This document shows positions 28,957 through 38,374 of a DNA stretch of 64,000 nt, piece after piece. Both the position numbers and the translations under genes were made by a program. The notes under the pieces are model-generated. The model was not told the DNA's origin. It made no database searches and worked only from the letters and a program-made list of their open reading frames with translations. This DNA comes from Falsiruegeria litorea R37 (GTDB lineage Bacteria; Pseudomonadota; Alphaproteobacteria; Rhodobacterales; Rhodobacteraceae), in assembly GCF_900172225.1 (NCBI RefSeq), contig NZ_FWFO01000002.1, positions 484,429 to 548,428 of the forward strand, read 5' to 3'. Every line of letters starts with the position of its first letter. Positions within the stretch are counted from its first letter, which is position 1.

Positions 28957-30627
28957 TCAGTGCGCGGGGCTCTTGTCCCAGTCTTCCTGCTTGGGCAGGA
29001 TCTCGAAGGTGTGCTCCGGCGGAGGCGACGGCAGGGTCCACTCCAGCGTGTCGGCATATTCGTTCCAGTAGTTGTTCTGGGTGATACGTGCTCCGCGTGT
29101 CAGCGCGAAGAACATGATGCCGAAGAACAGCAGGAACGAAGCGAACGAGATGAACGCGCCATAGGACGAGATCTTGTTCCAATAGGCGAAGGCTTCCGGA
29201 TAGTCGATGTAACGACGCGGCATGCCCTGACGACCCAGGAAGTGCTGCGGGAAGAACGTCAGGTTTGCACCGATGAAGAACATCCAGAAGTGGATCTTGC
29301 CCCAGAACTCGGAATACTGACGGCCCGACATCTTGCCGAAGTAGAAGTAGACACCGGCAAAGATCGCAAACACGGCACCCAGCGACATCACGTAGTGGAA
29401 GTGCGCAACCACGTAGTAGGTGTCGTGGTACGCCCGGTCCACGCCCGCCTGCGACAGAACCACCCCGGTCACACCACCAACGGTGAACAGGAAGAGGAAG
29501 CCAAAGGCGAAAAGCATCGGGGTTTTGAACTCGATCGAGCCGCCCCACATGGTGGCGATCCACGAGAAGACCTTGACCCCTGTGGGCACCGCGATGACCA
29601 TTGTGGCCAGCATGAAATAAGCTTGCTGGTTCAGCGACATGCCGACGGTGTACATGTGGTGCGCCCAAACGACGAAGCCCAGAACACCAATCGCGATGAT
29701 CGCCCAGACCATCGGCAGGTAGCCGAAGACAGGCTTGCGCGAGAAGGTCGCGATGACGTGGCTGATGATGCCGAAACCAGGCAGGATCACGATGTACACT
29801 TCGGGGTGACCAAAGAACCAAAGGATGTGCTGGTACAGGATCGGGTCACCGCCACCGGCCGGATCAAAGAACGCAAAGCCAAAGTTGCGGTCCATCAGCA
29901 GCATGGTGATCGCGCCCGCCAGAACCGGCAGGGACAGCAGGATCAGCCACGAGGTGACAAAGATCGACCACGAGAACAGCGGCACCTTGAACAGGGTCAT
30001 GCCGGGGGCACGCATGTTCAGGAAGGTGGTGATCATGTTGATCGCGCCCAGGATCGAGGAGGCGCCCGATACGTGAACAGCGAAGATTGCGAGGTCCATC
30101 GACATGCCACCTTCGGTGGTCGACAGCGGCGGATACAGAACCCAGCCAACACCCGAGCCCAACTGGTCGTTGCCGCCCGGTGTCAGCATCGAAGCGATAC
30201 CCAGCGACGTACCGGCCACGTAGAGCCAGAACGACAGGTTGTTCATGCGCGGGAACGCCATGTCCGGTGCACCGATCTGCAACGGCATGAAGTAGTTGCC
30301 AAAACCACCAAACAGTGCCGGAATGACGACGAAGAACATCATCAGAACGCCGTGATAGGTGATCATCACGTTCCAAAGGTGACCGTTTGGCGTACAAACT
30401 TCGTCGCTTGCCAGGAAACGGGCGCCTTCGAGGCACATGTATTGAACGCCGGGCTCCATGAGCTCCAGTCGCATATAAACGGTCAGCATGACCGAGATCA
30501 GGCCTGCCAGGGCCGAGACGATCAGGTAGAGAATCCCGATGTCTTTGTGGTTGGTCGACATGAACCAGCGGGTAAAGAAACCGCGGTTGTCTTCATGCTC
30601 GTGACCATGAATGGCTGCGTCTGCCAT
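28957..30627 (-). CDS. ctaD: Cytochrome c oxidase subunit I (aa3 type)
   Basis: Catalytic subunit of the haem-copper oxidase: reduces O2 with electrons from cytochrome c and pumps protons. 556 residues, twelve helices. [12 protein letters not shown] holds a haem a ligand, [17 protein letters not shown] the CuB His and cross-linked Tyr (type A), [10 protein letters not shown] two CuB histidines, and [20 protein letters not shown] the haem ligands. AGGAGG precedes the ATG. It is separate from subunits II and III, which are not in the window, as in Paracoccus and Rhodobacter ctaD. An FNR-type site lies upstream. Confidence 0.98.
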   Translation of the reverse strand: MADAAIHGHEHEDNRGFFTRWFMSTNHKDIGILYLIVSALAGLISVMLTVYMRLELMEPGVQYMCLEGARFLASDEVCTPNGHLWNVMITYHGVLMMFFVVIPALFGGFGNYFMPLQIGAPDMAFPRMNNLSFWLYVAGTSLGIASMLTPGGNDQLGSGVGWVLYPPLSTTEGGMSMDLAIFAVHVSGASSILGAINMITTFLNMRAPGMTLFKVPLFSWSIFVTSWLILLSLPVLAGAITMLLMDRNFGFAFFDPAGGGDPILYQHILWFFGHPEVYIVILPGFGIISHVIATFSRKPVFGYLPMVWAIIAIGVLGFVVWAHHMYTVGMSLNQQAYFMLATMVIAVPTGVKVFSWIATMWGGSIEFKTPMLFAFGFLFLFTVGGVTGVVLSQAGVDRAYHDTYYVVAHFHYVMSLGAVFAIFAGVYFYFGKMSGRQYSEFWGKIHFWMFFIGANLTFFPQHFLGRQGMPRRYIDYPEAFAYWNKISSYGAFISFASFLLFFGIMFFALTRGARITQNNYWNEYADTLEWTLPSPPPEHTFEILPKQEDWDKSPAH

Positions 30628-30730
30628 TTAGGTGCCTCCTGTTGAAACTGCACGCGCAGCCGGACCTCTCCGGGCCGCGCGGATTCCTGCTGGTTTTAGA
30701 GTGCAGCGGGACCGCCTTCAATGGCGGAGT

Positions 30731-30744
30731 TTGATCTAGGTCAA
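30731..30744. promoter_or_regulatory. FNR/FnrL-type box upstream of ctaD
   Basis: TTGATCTAGGTCAA matches the FNR consensus TTGAY-N4-RTCAA in both half-sites. It lies 104 bases before ctaD and about 156 before the divergent HIT gene. Oxygen-dependent control of an aa3 oxidase by FnrL is a known theme in Rhodobacterales. Confidence 0.6.
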
Positions 30745-30899
30745 GATAAATAGCCGCACCCCCCTTGAACAAAAGGAGCAAATGCCGCCGCCAGGCGCCG
30801 TTTCCGGGGCCGCGGGCGAACCGGCTTTCCCTTTGTCGGGTTGACCTTGGATCGCCTGGGGCGCAACAAACAGGACAGTCGCAGCATTTGAGGTCACCC

Positions 30900-31316
30900 A
30901 TGACATACGATCCTGACAATATCTTTGCAAAGATCCTGCGCGAAGAGATCCCCTCGAACCGGGTTTACGAAGATGGGGAAACCTTGGCGTTCATGGACAT
31001 CATGCCGCGGGCGGATGGGCATCTGCTGGTGATCCCCAAAACGCCCTGCCGCAACGTACTAGATGCGTCGCCCGAGCAACTGTCAGCGGTTATCGCCACC
31101 GTTCAAAAGTTGAGCCAAGCTGTCATGCAAGCCTTTGATGCCGATGGGGTGACCATCCAGCAGTTCAACGAGGCAGCGGGCGGGCAGGAGGTTTTTCACC
31201 TGCATTTCCACGTTTTGCCCCGTCACGAAGGCGTATCGGTACGCGCACCGGGGAAAATGGGGGATTTCGACCTGATCGCGCAACATGCAGACAAGATCAG
31301 AGAGGCTCTGGCCTGA
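30900..31316 (+). CDS. HIT family nucleotide-binding protein
   Basis: Histidine-triad hydrolase/transferase acting on nucleotide phosphoramidates or dinucleotides (HinT-like). NIFAKILREEIPSNRVYEDG begins the fold; the catalytic triad is HLHFHVLP at about residues 98-105, with QQFNEAAGGQEVFH before it. The ATG at 30900 gives 138 residues; the upstream extension to 30765 is not coding-like. It is followed by a strong hairpin. Confidence 0.93.
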   Translation: MTYDPDNIFAKILREEIPSNRVYEDGETLAFMDIMPRADGHLLVIPKTPCRNVLDASPEQLSAVIATVQKLSQAVMQAFDADGVTIQQFNEAAGGQEVFHLHFHVLPRHEGVSVRAPGKMGDFDLIAQHADKIREALA

Positions 31317-31369
31317 AAAGAGCCCGGTTTCGTCAAGGCGCAACGACAAATTGCATCTGAAATAGAATT

Positions 31370-31397
31370 GCCGCCTCGGGATGGGATCCGAGGCGGC
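31370..31397 (+). terminator. Hairpin after HIT gene
   Basis: Perfect 10-bp stem GCCGCCTCGG / CCGAGGCGGC with an 8-nt loop, followed by TTAA but no long T-run. Probable terminator of the HIT transcript. Confidence 0.6.
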
Positions 31398-31512
31398 TTA
31401 ACGTCCTAAAATGGCCAAAACAAGCCGGAGCTCGCCTTCGCCAGATTGCTAAAATGTACCACTCACTCACAGAACGGCCTGTTCAATCTGCATCAGACGC
31501 CGATGCGCGACA

Positions 31513-31528
31513 TGACCCAAATGGGTCA
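31513..31528. promoter_or_regulatory. Perfect dyad upstream of LuxR-hydrolase gene
   Basis: TGACCCA-AA-TGGGTCA, 7-bp arms, 63 bases before the ATG at 31592. Candidate binding site for a dimeric regulator, perhaps the product itself; no independent support. Confidence 0.35.
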
Positions 31529-31591
31529 AAGATCATCTTTGGTTAGCAAATTTGGCTGGAATTGTTGGCGTACTCACTTAATTTAGTGGGA

Positions 31592-33376
31592 ATGGACCGG
31601 CTGGTTCGACAAAGAGACGCAGGGACAGAATTGAAGCACGCAGGCGAGATCACTCGGGATCAGGTTATCGCGGCCATCTATGAGACGGTGCTGCGACCTG
31701 AGCTGTATGAGGCGTTCATGCAGGCGTGGGAGGAGCACATCACTCAGATCCTGAGTGAACCGCAGGTTGCTTCACACCTGGACGGGCGCGATGTCCAGGG
31801 CGGGATGGAGATCGATCCCGAACTGCAGGCGCATTTTGCCCGTGCTCACGATATTCTGAATCAGATTGGCCGCAAGGTGCCAAGGACAGCGCTGCAAGAT
31901 CGCATTGCTTCGGTCGACGGATTTGCATTGCTGGCCACGACTGACGGTCGAATAATTGCCCTGGGCAAGGGCGCAGGCGCGTTTTTTGATCAACGGACGT
32001 CGATAGATGCGTTGAACGACCGGCTGACCGCTGGTTCGGTCACCATGCTGGAAGAGTTGCGCCGCGCGGCGCATCAAGCAGATGGCGGGTCTGATGCGGT
32101 TGTTCTGACGACAGATGCCACACCCCGTCACCTGATTGCCCGAATCGTTGATGACAACGGCGAAGCGCGCCTTGTGATCGAAGGGCTGGATTACCGCTGG
32201 ACAGGCGAGGCAGAGCAATTGCTGGTTACCTCCTTTGGTCTGTCCAAGGCAGAGGTCGACGTCGTGCGCAACCTCATGGCAGGGCGCAGCCTGCGGGAAA
32301 TGGCGGCTCTGTCGGGGCGGTCCGAACACACCGTGCGCAACCAGGCAAAATCCGTTCTGTCAAAAACCGGGGCGCCCGGGCAGGTCGATCTGATCCGGCT
32401 TGTGGCCTTTTTGGTGGGCAGCGAAGGGCCAAGCATGGCCAGCCACCCTGGAGCCGTCGAATTGCACAGCGAGCTGCGCTCGATGGACACCGGGCTGCAA
32501 ATGCAGCTGTTCCAGTGCGGGGATCCCAATGGGCAACCCGTGATCTATCTGCACGGTATGCTGGATGGGATGGCGCCGCTCCATCATCTGCAGACACAGG
32601 GATCGCTTCGGGGCTATCGGGTGATCGCACCCGTGCGCCCCGGATATGGTCAGTCCGAAACCGTAAGCAGCCCCGAAGAAGCCCTGAACTCGGGCGTGGC
32701 CCACATCAATGAATTGATTGCCTGTATGGGATTGGAGCAACCTGTCATCCTTGGCCATATGGCAGGTGCCCTGCATGGGCACGTGGCGTGCAGCAGCCTG
32801 CACGGGCGAGTGAAGGGGATGGTTGCCGTTGCCGGGGGCGGGCCGGTCCTGCGGATGAAACAGATCTCGAAAATGGCACCCCGCCAACGTGTGATGGCCT
32901 ATACTGCGCGTTTCGCGCCTGCATTGCTGCCGTTTTTTGTGCGCGCCGGCATCGCATTGGTCGACAGTGACGACGTGCCCAAGTTCATGGACACACTTTA
33001 TAAACCCGGCAGTCACGAACGGCAGGTCGTTGACCGTTTGGATCTGGCCGAGTTGATGTATGCCGGGTATCGGTTTGCGGCTCAGGCCGGGGCGGCGGGT
33101 TTTACCTCTGATGGGCATCTGATGGTTCGCAACTGGCTGGCCATGATTCAGGGGTCGACAACGCCTGTGCTGCATCTGCATGGCGCGCTGGATCCGGTCA
33201 TCCCGGCGTGCGCGACCGAGCGGTTTGTCGGCGAACATGACAACATGTCCATGCGCCTGTTCAGGGACGCAGGCCAATTCCTGATCTATGAACGCCCCGA
33301 GGCGGTTCTGGCAGCAATCGATGATTTGGTCGCATTTGATGGGCAGGATGCCCAGGTTTTGGCCCTTGGGGCCTGA
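31592..33376 (+). CDS. LuxR-type HTH regulator fused to a catalytically degenerate alpha/beta-hydrolase domain
   Basis: 594 residues with start 31592 (an in-frame TTG at 31562 is possible). N-terminal 200 residues are PAS-like (GFALLATTDGRIIALGKGAG). Residues about 210-275 are a LuxR/GerE HTH (FGLSKAEVDVVRNLMAGRSL, then SEHTVRNQAKSVLSKTG). From about 310 there is an alpha/beta-hydrolase fold: VIYLHGMLDG, RVIAPVRPGYGQSE. The nucleophile elbow reads G-H-M390-A-G, so Ser is replaced by Met. The usual catalytic His is Gln562 in DAGQFLIYERPE. Asp534 (LDPVIP) is retained. It is therefore probably a ligand-binding sensor and not an enzyme. It is monocistronic, converging on lipB. Confidence 0.8.
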   Translation: MDRLVRQRDAGTELKHAGEITRDQVIAAIYETVLRPELYEAFMQAWEEHITQILSEPQVASHLDGRDVQGGMEIDPELQAHFARAHDILNQIGRKVPRTALQDRIASVDGFALLATTDGRIIALGKGAGAFFDQRTSIDALNDRLTAGSVTMLEELRRAAHQADGGSDAVVLTTDATPRHLIARIVDDNGEARLVIEGLDYRWTGEAEQLLVTSFGLSKAEVDVVRNLMAGRSLREMAALSGRSEHTVRNQAKSVLSKTGAPGQVDLIRLVAFLVGSEGPSMASHPGAVELHSELRSMDTGLQMQLFQCGDPNGQPVIYLHGMLDGMAPLHHLQTQGSLRGYRVIAPVRPGYGQSETVSSPEEALNSGVAHINELIACMGLEQPVILGHMAGALHGHVACSSLHGRVKGMVAVAGGGPVLRMKQISKMAPRQRVMAYTARFAPALLPFFVRAGIALVDSDDVPKFMDTLYKPGSHERQVVDRLDLAELMYAGYRFAAQAGAAGFTSDGHLMVRNWLAMIQGSTTPVLHLHGALDPVIPACATERFVGEHDNMSMRLFRDAGQFLIYERPEAVLAAIDDLVAFDGQDAQVLALGA

Positions 33377-33405
33377 AGGCGCTGATTGGGGCTATGGCGG
33401 GATGG

Positions 33406-34059
33406 TCAGGATGCGTTCGTAAATATCTTTTCAAACGTCCGCTTCAACGCCAGATCCACATCATCCATCGTCACAGGTAGCCCCAAATCGACCAAGGATG
33501 TTACGCCGTATTCGGCGATCCCGCAGGGCACGATGCCGCTGAAATGTTCCAGATCAGGTTCAACGTTGATCGAGATGCCGTGAAAACTGACCCATTTTCG
33601 CAACCGAATGCCGATCGCCGCGATCTTGTCTTCAGCCTTGGCGCCCGAAACCGTCAACGGTTTGTCGTCCCGTTCGACCCAAACGCCGACACGACCCTCG
33701 CGAATTTCACCGCGCACATTGAATTCAGCCAAAGCCGAAATGACCCATTCTTCGAGCTGTTGCACGAATTTACGCACATCCCGGCCCCGTTCACCCACAT
33801 TCAGCATCACATAAACAACTCGCTGACCGGGGCCATGATAGGTGTACTGCCCGCCGCGCTTGCTGACGTGGACCTCGAACCGGTCGGGGTCGGTCAGATC
33901 CTCAATCTTTGCTGATGTGCCAGCGGTATAGAGGGGCGGGTGCTCGACCAGCCAGATGCACTCATCTGCCGTCCCGGCCGCGATTTGCGCGGCGCGGTCT
34001 TCCATGAACTCTACGGCCGCCTGATAGCCGACCAACCCATCTGATGTGATCCATTCCAT
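33406..34059 (-). CDS. lipB: Octanoyl-[ACP]:protein transferase
   Basis: Transfers octanoate from acyl carrier protein to lipoyl domains, the first step of lipoate synthesis. Conserved: [32 protein letters not shown], the acyl-binding Lys in [16 protein letters not shown] and the nucleophile Cys in [12 protein letters not shown]. 217 residues, full length. It stands alone, 42 bases downstream of the DsbA-like gene on the same strand, so they may share a transcript. lipA is not in the window. Confidence 0.96.
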   Translation of the reverse strand: MEWITSDGLVGYQAAVEFMEDRAAQIAAGTADECIWLVEHPPLYTAGTSAKIEDLTDPDRFEVHVSKRGGQYTYHGPGQRVVYVMLNVGERGRDVRKFVQQLEEWVISALAEFNVRGEIREGRVGVWVERDDKPLTVSGAKAEDKIAAIGIRLRKWVSFHGISINVEPDLEHFSGIVPCGIAEYGVTSLVDLGLPVTMDDVDLALKRTFEKIFTNAS

Positions 34060-34101
34060 GGTGTGCTCTATATGCGGCGCGCGCAGGCAGGAAAAGGGGC
34101 G

Positions 34102-34761
34102 TCAGGCCGCTTCGGCCTCGCACCGGCGCAGCAACTGTTCGTAAGTGTCGACGCCTTGGGCCCCGGTCACAAGGTATTTGCCGCCAAAGACCATGGACGG
34201 CACACCCGAGATGCCGCGGCTGGTCCAGAACCCTTGTTTTTCACGCACGCTCTGCTGGCGCTCACCGCTGCTGAGCACGTGTTGTGCCGCCTGCTGATCC
34301 AGACCGACAGATCCGGCAATGTCGGCCAGAATCGTAGGGTCCGACACGTCCCGACCATGGGTGAAGTAAGCGTCAAACAGCGCCATCTTTAGCGGATGCT
34401 GCAATTGTCGCTCTTCGGCCCAATCCAACAGTTGATGCGCCTGAAAGGTATTCACCATGCGGCTGTCATCGGAAAAGTTGAAGGTGAACTCTAGTTCAGT
34501 CCCCAATGCGGTCAACCGATCACGCGCCTGCTGGCTCTGCTCAGGCGTGGAGCCATATTTTTCCATGATGTGCTCACGCAGGTTCTGGCCTTCGGGTGGC
34601 ATGGTTGGGTTCAATTCAAAGGGATGCCAGCGGAGGTTTGCCAGAAACCCTGTGCGCGTCAGAGCCTGGTCCAACTGACGAAATCCCACGATGCACCAAG
34701 GGCACACGACGTCCGACACGATGTCAACTTGAACGATAGGGCGGGGCGTGTCAGCGGGCAT
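34102..34761 (-). CDS. DsbA-family oxidoreductase, FrnE type
   Basis: Thioredoxin-fold protein of 219 residues with active site CPWC in VVCPWCIVGFRQLD (residues about 17-20). The helical insert and the cis-Pro loop GVPSMVFGGKYLVTGAQ are typical of FrnE/2-hydroxychromene-2-carboxylate isomerase relatives. No signal peptide, so it is expected in the cytoplasm, unlike true DsbA. GAGGAAG lies before the ATG. Confidence 0.88.
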   Translation of the reverse strand: MPADTPRPIVQVDIVSDVVCPWCIVGFRQLDQALTRTGFLANLRWHPFELNPTMPPEGQNLREHIMEKYGSTPEQSQQARDRLTALGTELEFTFNFSDDSRMVNTFQAHQLLDWAEERQLQHPLKMALFDAYFTHGRDVSDPTILADIAGSVGLDQQAAQHVLSSGERQQSVREKQGFWTSRGISGVPSMVFGGKYLVTGAQGVDTYEQLLRRCEAEAA

Positions 34762-34972
34762 GAGATCTTCCTCGTTTGGTGCACCCTAAAGGTGCGTGTC
34801 GGATTTGGATATTCAAGAGGCTGGTGGAGGCAGCCTCAGGGCTGGCACCCAAAATTTCGGCGACTGGTGTTATGCGGCAGCGCCGCTGTGACCATTGCGA
34901 AAATTTCTGCGCTTTTCCTCTTCACAATGGCAACGCTTCACGTTAGACCCCGCTCCACCAAGCCTGGACAGT

Positions 34973-35059
34973 GCGGTCGTGGCGGAATTGGTAGACGCGC
35001 AGCGTTGAGGTCGCTGTGGGGTAACACCCGTGGAAGTTCGAGTCTTCTCGACCGCACCA
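34973..35059 (+). tRNA. tRNA-Leu (GAG), CCA encoded
   Basis: Cloverleaf folds fully: 7-bp acceptor GCGGTCG/CGACCGC (34973-34979 with 35049-35055), D-arm with GAATTGGTAGAC, anticodon stem CAGCG/CGCTG with loop TTGAGGT (anticodon GAG), a long variable arm (GGGGTAACACCC) as required for a class II tRNA, and a T-arm with TTCGAGT. Discriminator A at 35056, then CCA. The start of the accessory region lies immediately downstream. Confidence 0.96.
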
Positions 35060-35359
35060 ATCAACCCAATATCATACATGCTTTTCGGATGGCCGCTGGA
35101 TACTGATCAAGCTCGGACCATCTTTGTGTCCCCACTTAAGACGGGTGGGTCGATACAAGAATACTCGCCTCTGACATGGCCGGAATGCGCAGATAGCAAC
35201 CTTTGCAAAGTCTGGCGAACGGCCCATACGGGACCATCAAGACTCTTGCGGCGAATTGCTGGTTGGTTCCTAAAACTGCCGCATCATTATGAACTAAAAG
35301 ACGCGGCTGCTGTTCTGTGCCTATACAGATGCCGGACGGCTGGCCCAACACCTTAACCA
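35060..35359. other. Intergenic stretch after tRNA-Leu, no gene seen
   Basis: 300 bases between the tRNA and the amidohydrolase stop. No protein-like frame. It holds one copy of a 50-bp repeat (35189-35238). I looked for, and did not find, a second copy of the tRNA 3' end in the window that would mark an integrated element. Confidence 0.5.
35189..35238 (+). repeat. 50-bp direct repeat, copy 1
   Basis: First 23 bases (starting GCAGATAGCAACC) are identical to 38503-38525 and 43 of 50 overall match 38503-38552, same orientation. The two copies bracket the amidohydrolase, AraC and DoxX-like genes. Confidence 0.8.
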
Positions 35360-36781
35360 TTAATCCAGCGTGTTCTTGTATATCACACCGTCTTTCATGA
35401 TCAGATCCATCGCCGGGATCTCTCCGGGTTTGCGGTCTGGTGCTTCGAACAATTCTTTGCTGCCACCAATCAAAGTGATGTCTTCCAGCGGATTACCATC
35501 GATCAACAAGATGTCAGCATATGCGCCTTCCGCGATCACACCGAGGGAGCCGGCGGGATATGGGTTCTGGCCACCCGTGAGAGCGGCGAGATCGCCGCCG
35601 ATTGAGGTCATGGATTTCAGCGTCTGCAAAGTACCAAACTTGTCGGCCCAAAACCAAATTTCGTGATCGCGGTTGCGGATCGCATTCGCTGGCGTAACTG
35701 TGACGGTATCTACGCCAAAGGTGGTCTTTTCCAAAAGCTTGGGAAATTTCAAAAGAATATCCGGAATCCGTGCCATTCCCTTGGCAACCAACAATGATTT
35801 TGCTTTGTTCACTGACGGCTCAGGCCCAAACGTGCGCTCGATTGCTTCGAGAGAAGAAACCGAGAGCTGCGGATTATAGAACACGCCTGCTTCGACCATC
35901 ATTGCGGCTGTCTCCTCATCGAGAAACTGCCCGTGCATGATCTCTCCCAGGCCGAGGCGCAAACCGCGTTGAATATCGGGTGGGTTGTTCACATGCGCCG
36001 TTGCGTAGGTGCCCCAATCATTTGAAGCTCGGACCACGGCTGTCACTTCCTCGTCGGTGGCCTGTATCGTATGTAAGCCGTCCTTCGACGAGAAGACACC
36101 GCCGCTCATCATCATCTTGTTCAACACAGCCCCGTTCGCGAGGTTCTGTCGGGCGGCACTCAGCGATGCATCGTGCCCATCAACGACATATGCCAGACCA
36201 AGCTGCGCTACTTTTCCGGTGTTTCGGCTTTCGAGCGTGTTTTGACCCTTCAGTCTCCAGTCACCATGTCCGGAAGTCTGGCTGATCACGGCACCAGCGT
36301 GGTAAATCCGAGGGCCAATTGCAAAACCGCCGTCAATTGCGCGGCGAATCCCAACCTGCAAGGCACCGACGTCACGCACGGTCGTGAAGCCATCCATCAA
36401 GATACTTTGAGCCGTAAATGCTGCCATTGCCCCGACTTCTTGCCAGTCACGGTCTTCAAATGTATCGTAGCCACCGACCATATGTTGCATGTTCAGATGC
36501 ACGTGACTCTCTATCAGCCCCGGCATCAATGTTCGGCCACCACCGTCGATGACCGTGGCATCCGGTGCATCAATGGCATCCGTTGACACGGCCTTGATCA
36601 AGTTACCTTCGACCAGAACGCTGGCGTTCTCTATTAGAGACTCGTTCACCCCATCAAAGACATTCACATTGGTGAACAACGTTTGCGCTGGTGTGTCCTG
36701 AGCGAACGCAAAGCTGGCAGAAAAGGTTACTGCCGCAGCTAACGCCGCAACCCCAGTCGTATATTTCGACAGAACTTTCAT
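35360..36781 (-). CDS. Exported amidohydrolase family protein
   Basis: Metal-dependent hydrolase of the amidohydrolase superfamily (imidazolonepropionase/prolidase-like branch), 473 residues. The signal peptide MKVLSKYTTGVAALAAAVTF ends near SFAFAQ. Then come VNVFDGVNESLIENASVLVE, the metal motif IESHVHLNMQH, AHVNNPP and the C-terminal GSLGVIAEGAYADILLIDGN typical of the family's beta domain. The ATG at 36781 follows AGGGGAAG. Likely a periplasmic amidase or peptidase; the substrate is not readable. It is divergent from the AraC regulator, which probably controls it. Confidence 0.87.
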   Translation of the reverse strand: MKVLSKYTTGVAALAAAVTFSASFAFAQDTPAQTLFTNVNVFDGVNESLIENASVLVEGNLIKAVSTDAIDAPDATVIDGGGRTLMPGLIESHVHLNMQHMVGGYDTFEDRDWQEVGAMAAFTAQSILMDGFTTVRDVGALQVGIRRAIDGGFAIGPRIYHAGAVISQTSGHGDWRLKGQNTLESRNTGKVAQLGLAYVVDGHDASLSAARQNLANGAVLNKMMMSGGVFSSKDGLHTIQATDEEVTAVVRASNDWGTYATAHVNNPPDIQRGLRLGLGEIMHGQFLDEETAAMMVEAGVFYNPQLSVSSLEAIERTFGPEPSVNKAKSLLVAKGMARIPDILLKFPKLLEKTTFGVDTVTVTPANAIRNRDHEIWFWADKFGTLQTLKSMTSIGGDLAALTGGQNPYPAGSLGVIAEGAYADILLIDGNPLEDITLIGGSKELFEAPDRKPGEIPAMDLIMKDGVIYKNTLD

Positions 36782-36960
36782 TGGCTTCCCCTGAGATGAC
36801 CGAGAACGAAATTTGGATCTCTTCTCTAGGCAGAATGCCCGATACTTAAATGACTTACCTGACAGTTCGAGGCGAATCATTACGATTGTCGTTGCAAAAT
36901 GTCAGGTTATTGCGGGTGCCCTCTCCATTTTCCTGACGATCCGTCTATACTCTTCAACGC

Positions 36961-37998
36961 GTGACAAGTGAGGGTGTTCTTGTGGCTGCAAATCATGATC
37001 GTAGTGACATACCGATGGTTCGGGCCACTGTATTGGCTCCTGTGGTTCAGGCGTTGAAGTCCCGCGGCGAAGACATTGACGTTTTTCTAGCGGCCTTTGA
37101 TCTTTCCGTCGTGTCCATTACAGATCCGACGTCCTACATACGAAATGATATTGTCTATCGGGTGTACGCAGCGGCGGCTGAACTACGCAATGATCAGCGT
37201 TTCTGCACGTCCGTTGGTCGCAACATCAACCTTGCAGACTTCCTTCCGTTCGGCGCCGCCCTTGAGGAGGCCACGACAATTGGTGGGTTTATCTCTCGCT
37301 TCACCCAAGCTGTGGCCAGCGAGACGAACTCCATCTCTCAGAGCCTGTTCGTCGAAGACACCACGGCCTATTTTAGCGCCAAACGTAAGTTTGTACCAAC
37401 CGTGTCACCGGCCCACATCGACGGCTTCATGATTGGGATTTGGATCACATTCTTGCATGAAGCGCTGGATTTCCGCTGGGATCCGGCTTCGGTGTTGGTC
37501 AGGATGTGCGATCCGGCTGTTCTACCGCAAGAGTTTCACGGCATCCGGGCGATCAAGAGCAATGACCGGGGCTTTTCCATTCGGTTTCCTGCTGCATGGT
37601 TAACGATTCCGCTGAATGGGGTCTTAGCGCCCGAAGACACGGATGATTTAGTCGGCCCGCAGCTGGATATGCTCGCCCCGAAGGGGTTTGTGGAGGCCAT
37701 TCGTGCAATACTAGAAAAGCACATTAGCGAGAGTAACCTGAGCGTGGAAACAGCGGCAGAGCTGTGCGGGTTTTCAAAATCTGCTCTTGCACGAAGATTG
37801 GCCAAATTTGATACGACCATTGTCGAAATTCTTACGGGCTTGAAAATGGAGGCCGCTAAGGGCGCATTGGCCAACTCCAACGCTTCAATCCAGAGCATTG
37901 CGCTAAGTTTAGGCTATTCAGACGCGACAGCGTTCAGCAGGGCGTTCCGAAAACGTACTGGGCTATCTCCCCGAGCCTACCGGCAATCGGCTAGTTAA
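36961..37998 (+). CDS. AraC family transcriptional regulator
   Basis: 345 residues. The N-terminal two-thirds fit the Arabinose_bd (OruR/VirF-like) type effector domain (VVQALKSRGEDIDVFLAAFD). The C-terminal double HTH at about 260-343 has VETAAELCGFSKSALARRLA and the second helix region SIQSIALSLGYSDATAFSRA with FRKRTGLSPRAYR. The GTG at 36961 is used; a later ATG at 37012 is possible. It lies divergent from the amidohydrolase and 13 bases ahead of the DoxX-like gene, so the three act as one functional cassette. Confidence 0.88.
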   Translation: MTSEGVLVAANHDRSDIPMVRATVLAPVVQALKSRGEDIDVFLAAFDLSVVSITDPTSYIRNDIVYRVYAAAAELRNDQRFCTSVGRNINLADFLPFGAALEEATTIGGFISRFTQAVASETNSISQSLFVEDTTAYFSAKRKFVPTVSPAHIDGFMIGIWITFLHEALDFRWDPASVLVRMCDPAVLPQEFHGIRAIKSNDRGFSIRFPAAWLTIPLNGVLAPEDTDDLVGPQLDMLAPKGFVEAIRAILEKHISESNLSVETAAELCGFSKSALARRLAKFDTTIVEILTGLKMEAAKGALANSNASIQSIALSLGYSDATAFSRAFRKRTGLSPRAYRQSAS

Positions 37999-38011
37999 CG
38001 GAACAATCACA

Positions 38012-38374
38012 ATGATTGAGATCATCAAGGTTTTACTGACTGCTTTCTTTCTGTTTGCAAGTTCGATCAAGATATTCGGCTGGCACGACAAGATATTCCA
38101 GGTCCAGCTCGAGATGTTCAAAAGCTACGGCCTGAACCGAAGCATTATGCGATTGGTGGGCATGGTTGAGCTGTTCGGAGCACTCGCAATCTGGTCTTCG
38201 GGTACACTCCTCACGCCACTTGGGGCAATGGCGCTGCTGGCGACTTCGATTGGGGCCGTCGGGTGCCATTTGATCTTTGACACCTGGAAACAGGGTGTGC
38301 CAGCCATGATAACTGGTACGCTGTCCGCCGTCATCTTTTGGAACAGTAAGGAACTGATTTTAGGGCTGCTTTAA
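38012..38374 (+). CDS. DoxX-like four-helix membrane protein
   Basis: 120 residues with four predicted helices: IEIIKVLLTAFFLFASSIKI, then RLVGMVELFGALAIW, LGAMALLATSIGAVG and a last helix ending at LGLL. The KIFGW and MVELFGALAI elements match the DoxX-like (PF13564) pattern. Function in the family is mostly unknown. It is co-directional with and immediately after the AraC gene. Confidence 0.78.
   Translation: MIEIIKVLLTAFFLFASSIKIFGWHDKIFQVQLEMFKSYGLNRSIMRLVGMVELFGALAIWSSGTLLTPLGAMALLATSIGAVGCHLIFDTWKQGVPAMITGTLSAVIFWNSKELILGLL

Noticed and set aside
28885..30645. 586-residue plus-strand frame
   Set aside because: Antisense shadow of ctaD, rich in Arg, Gln, His and Asp with no domain pattern.
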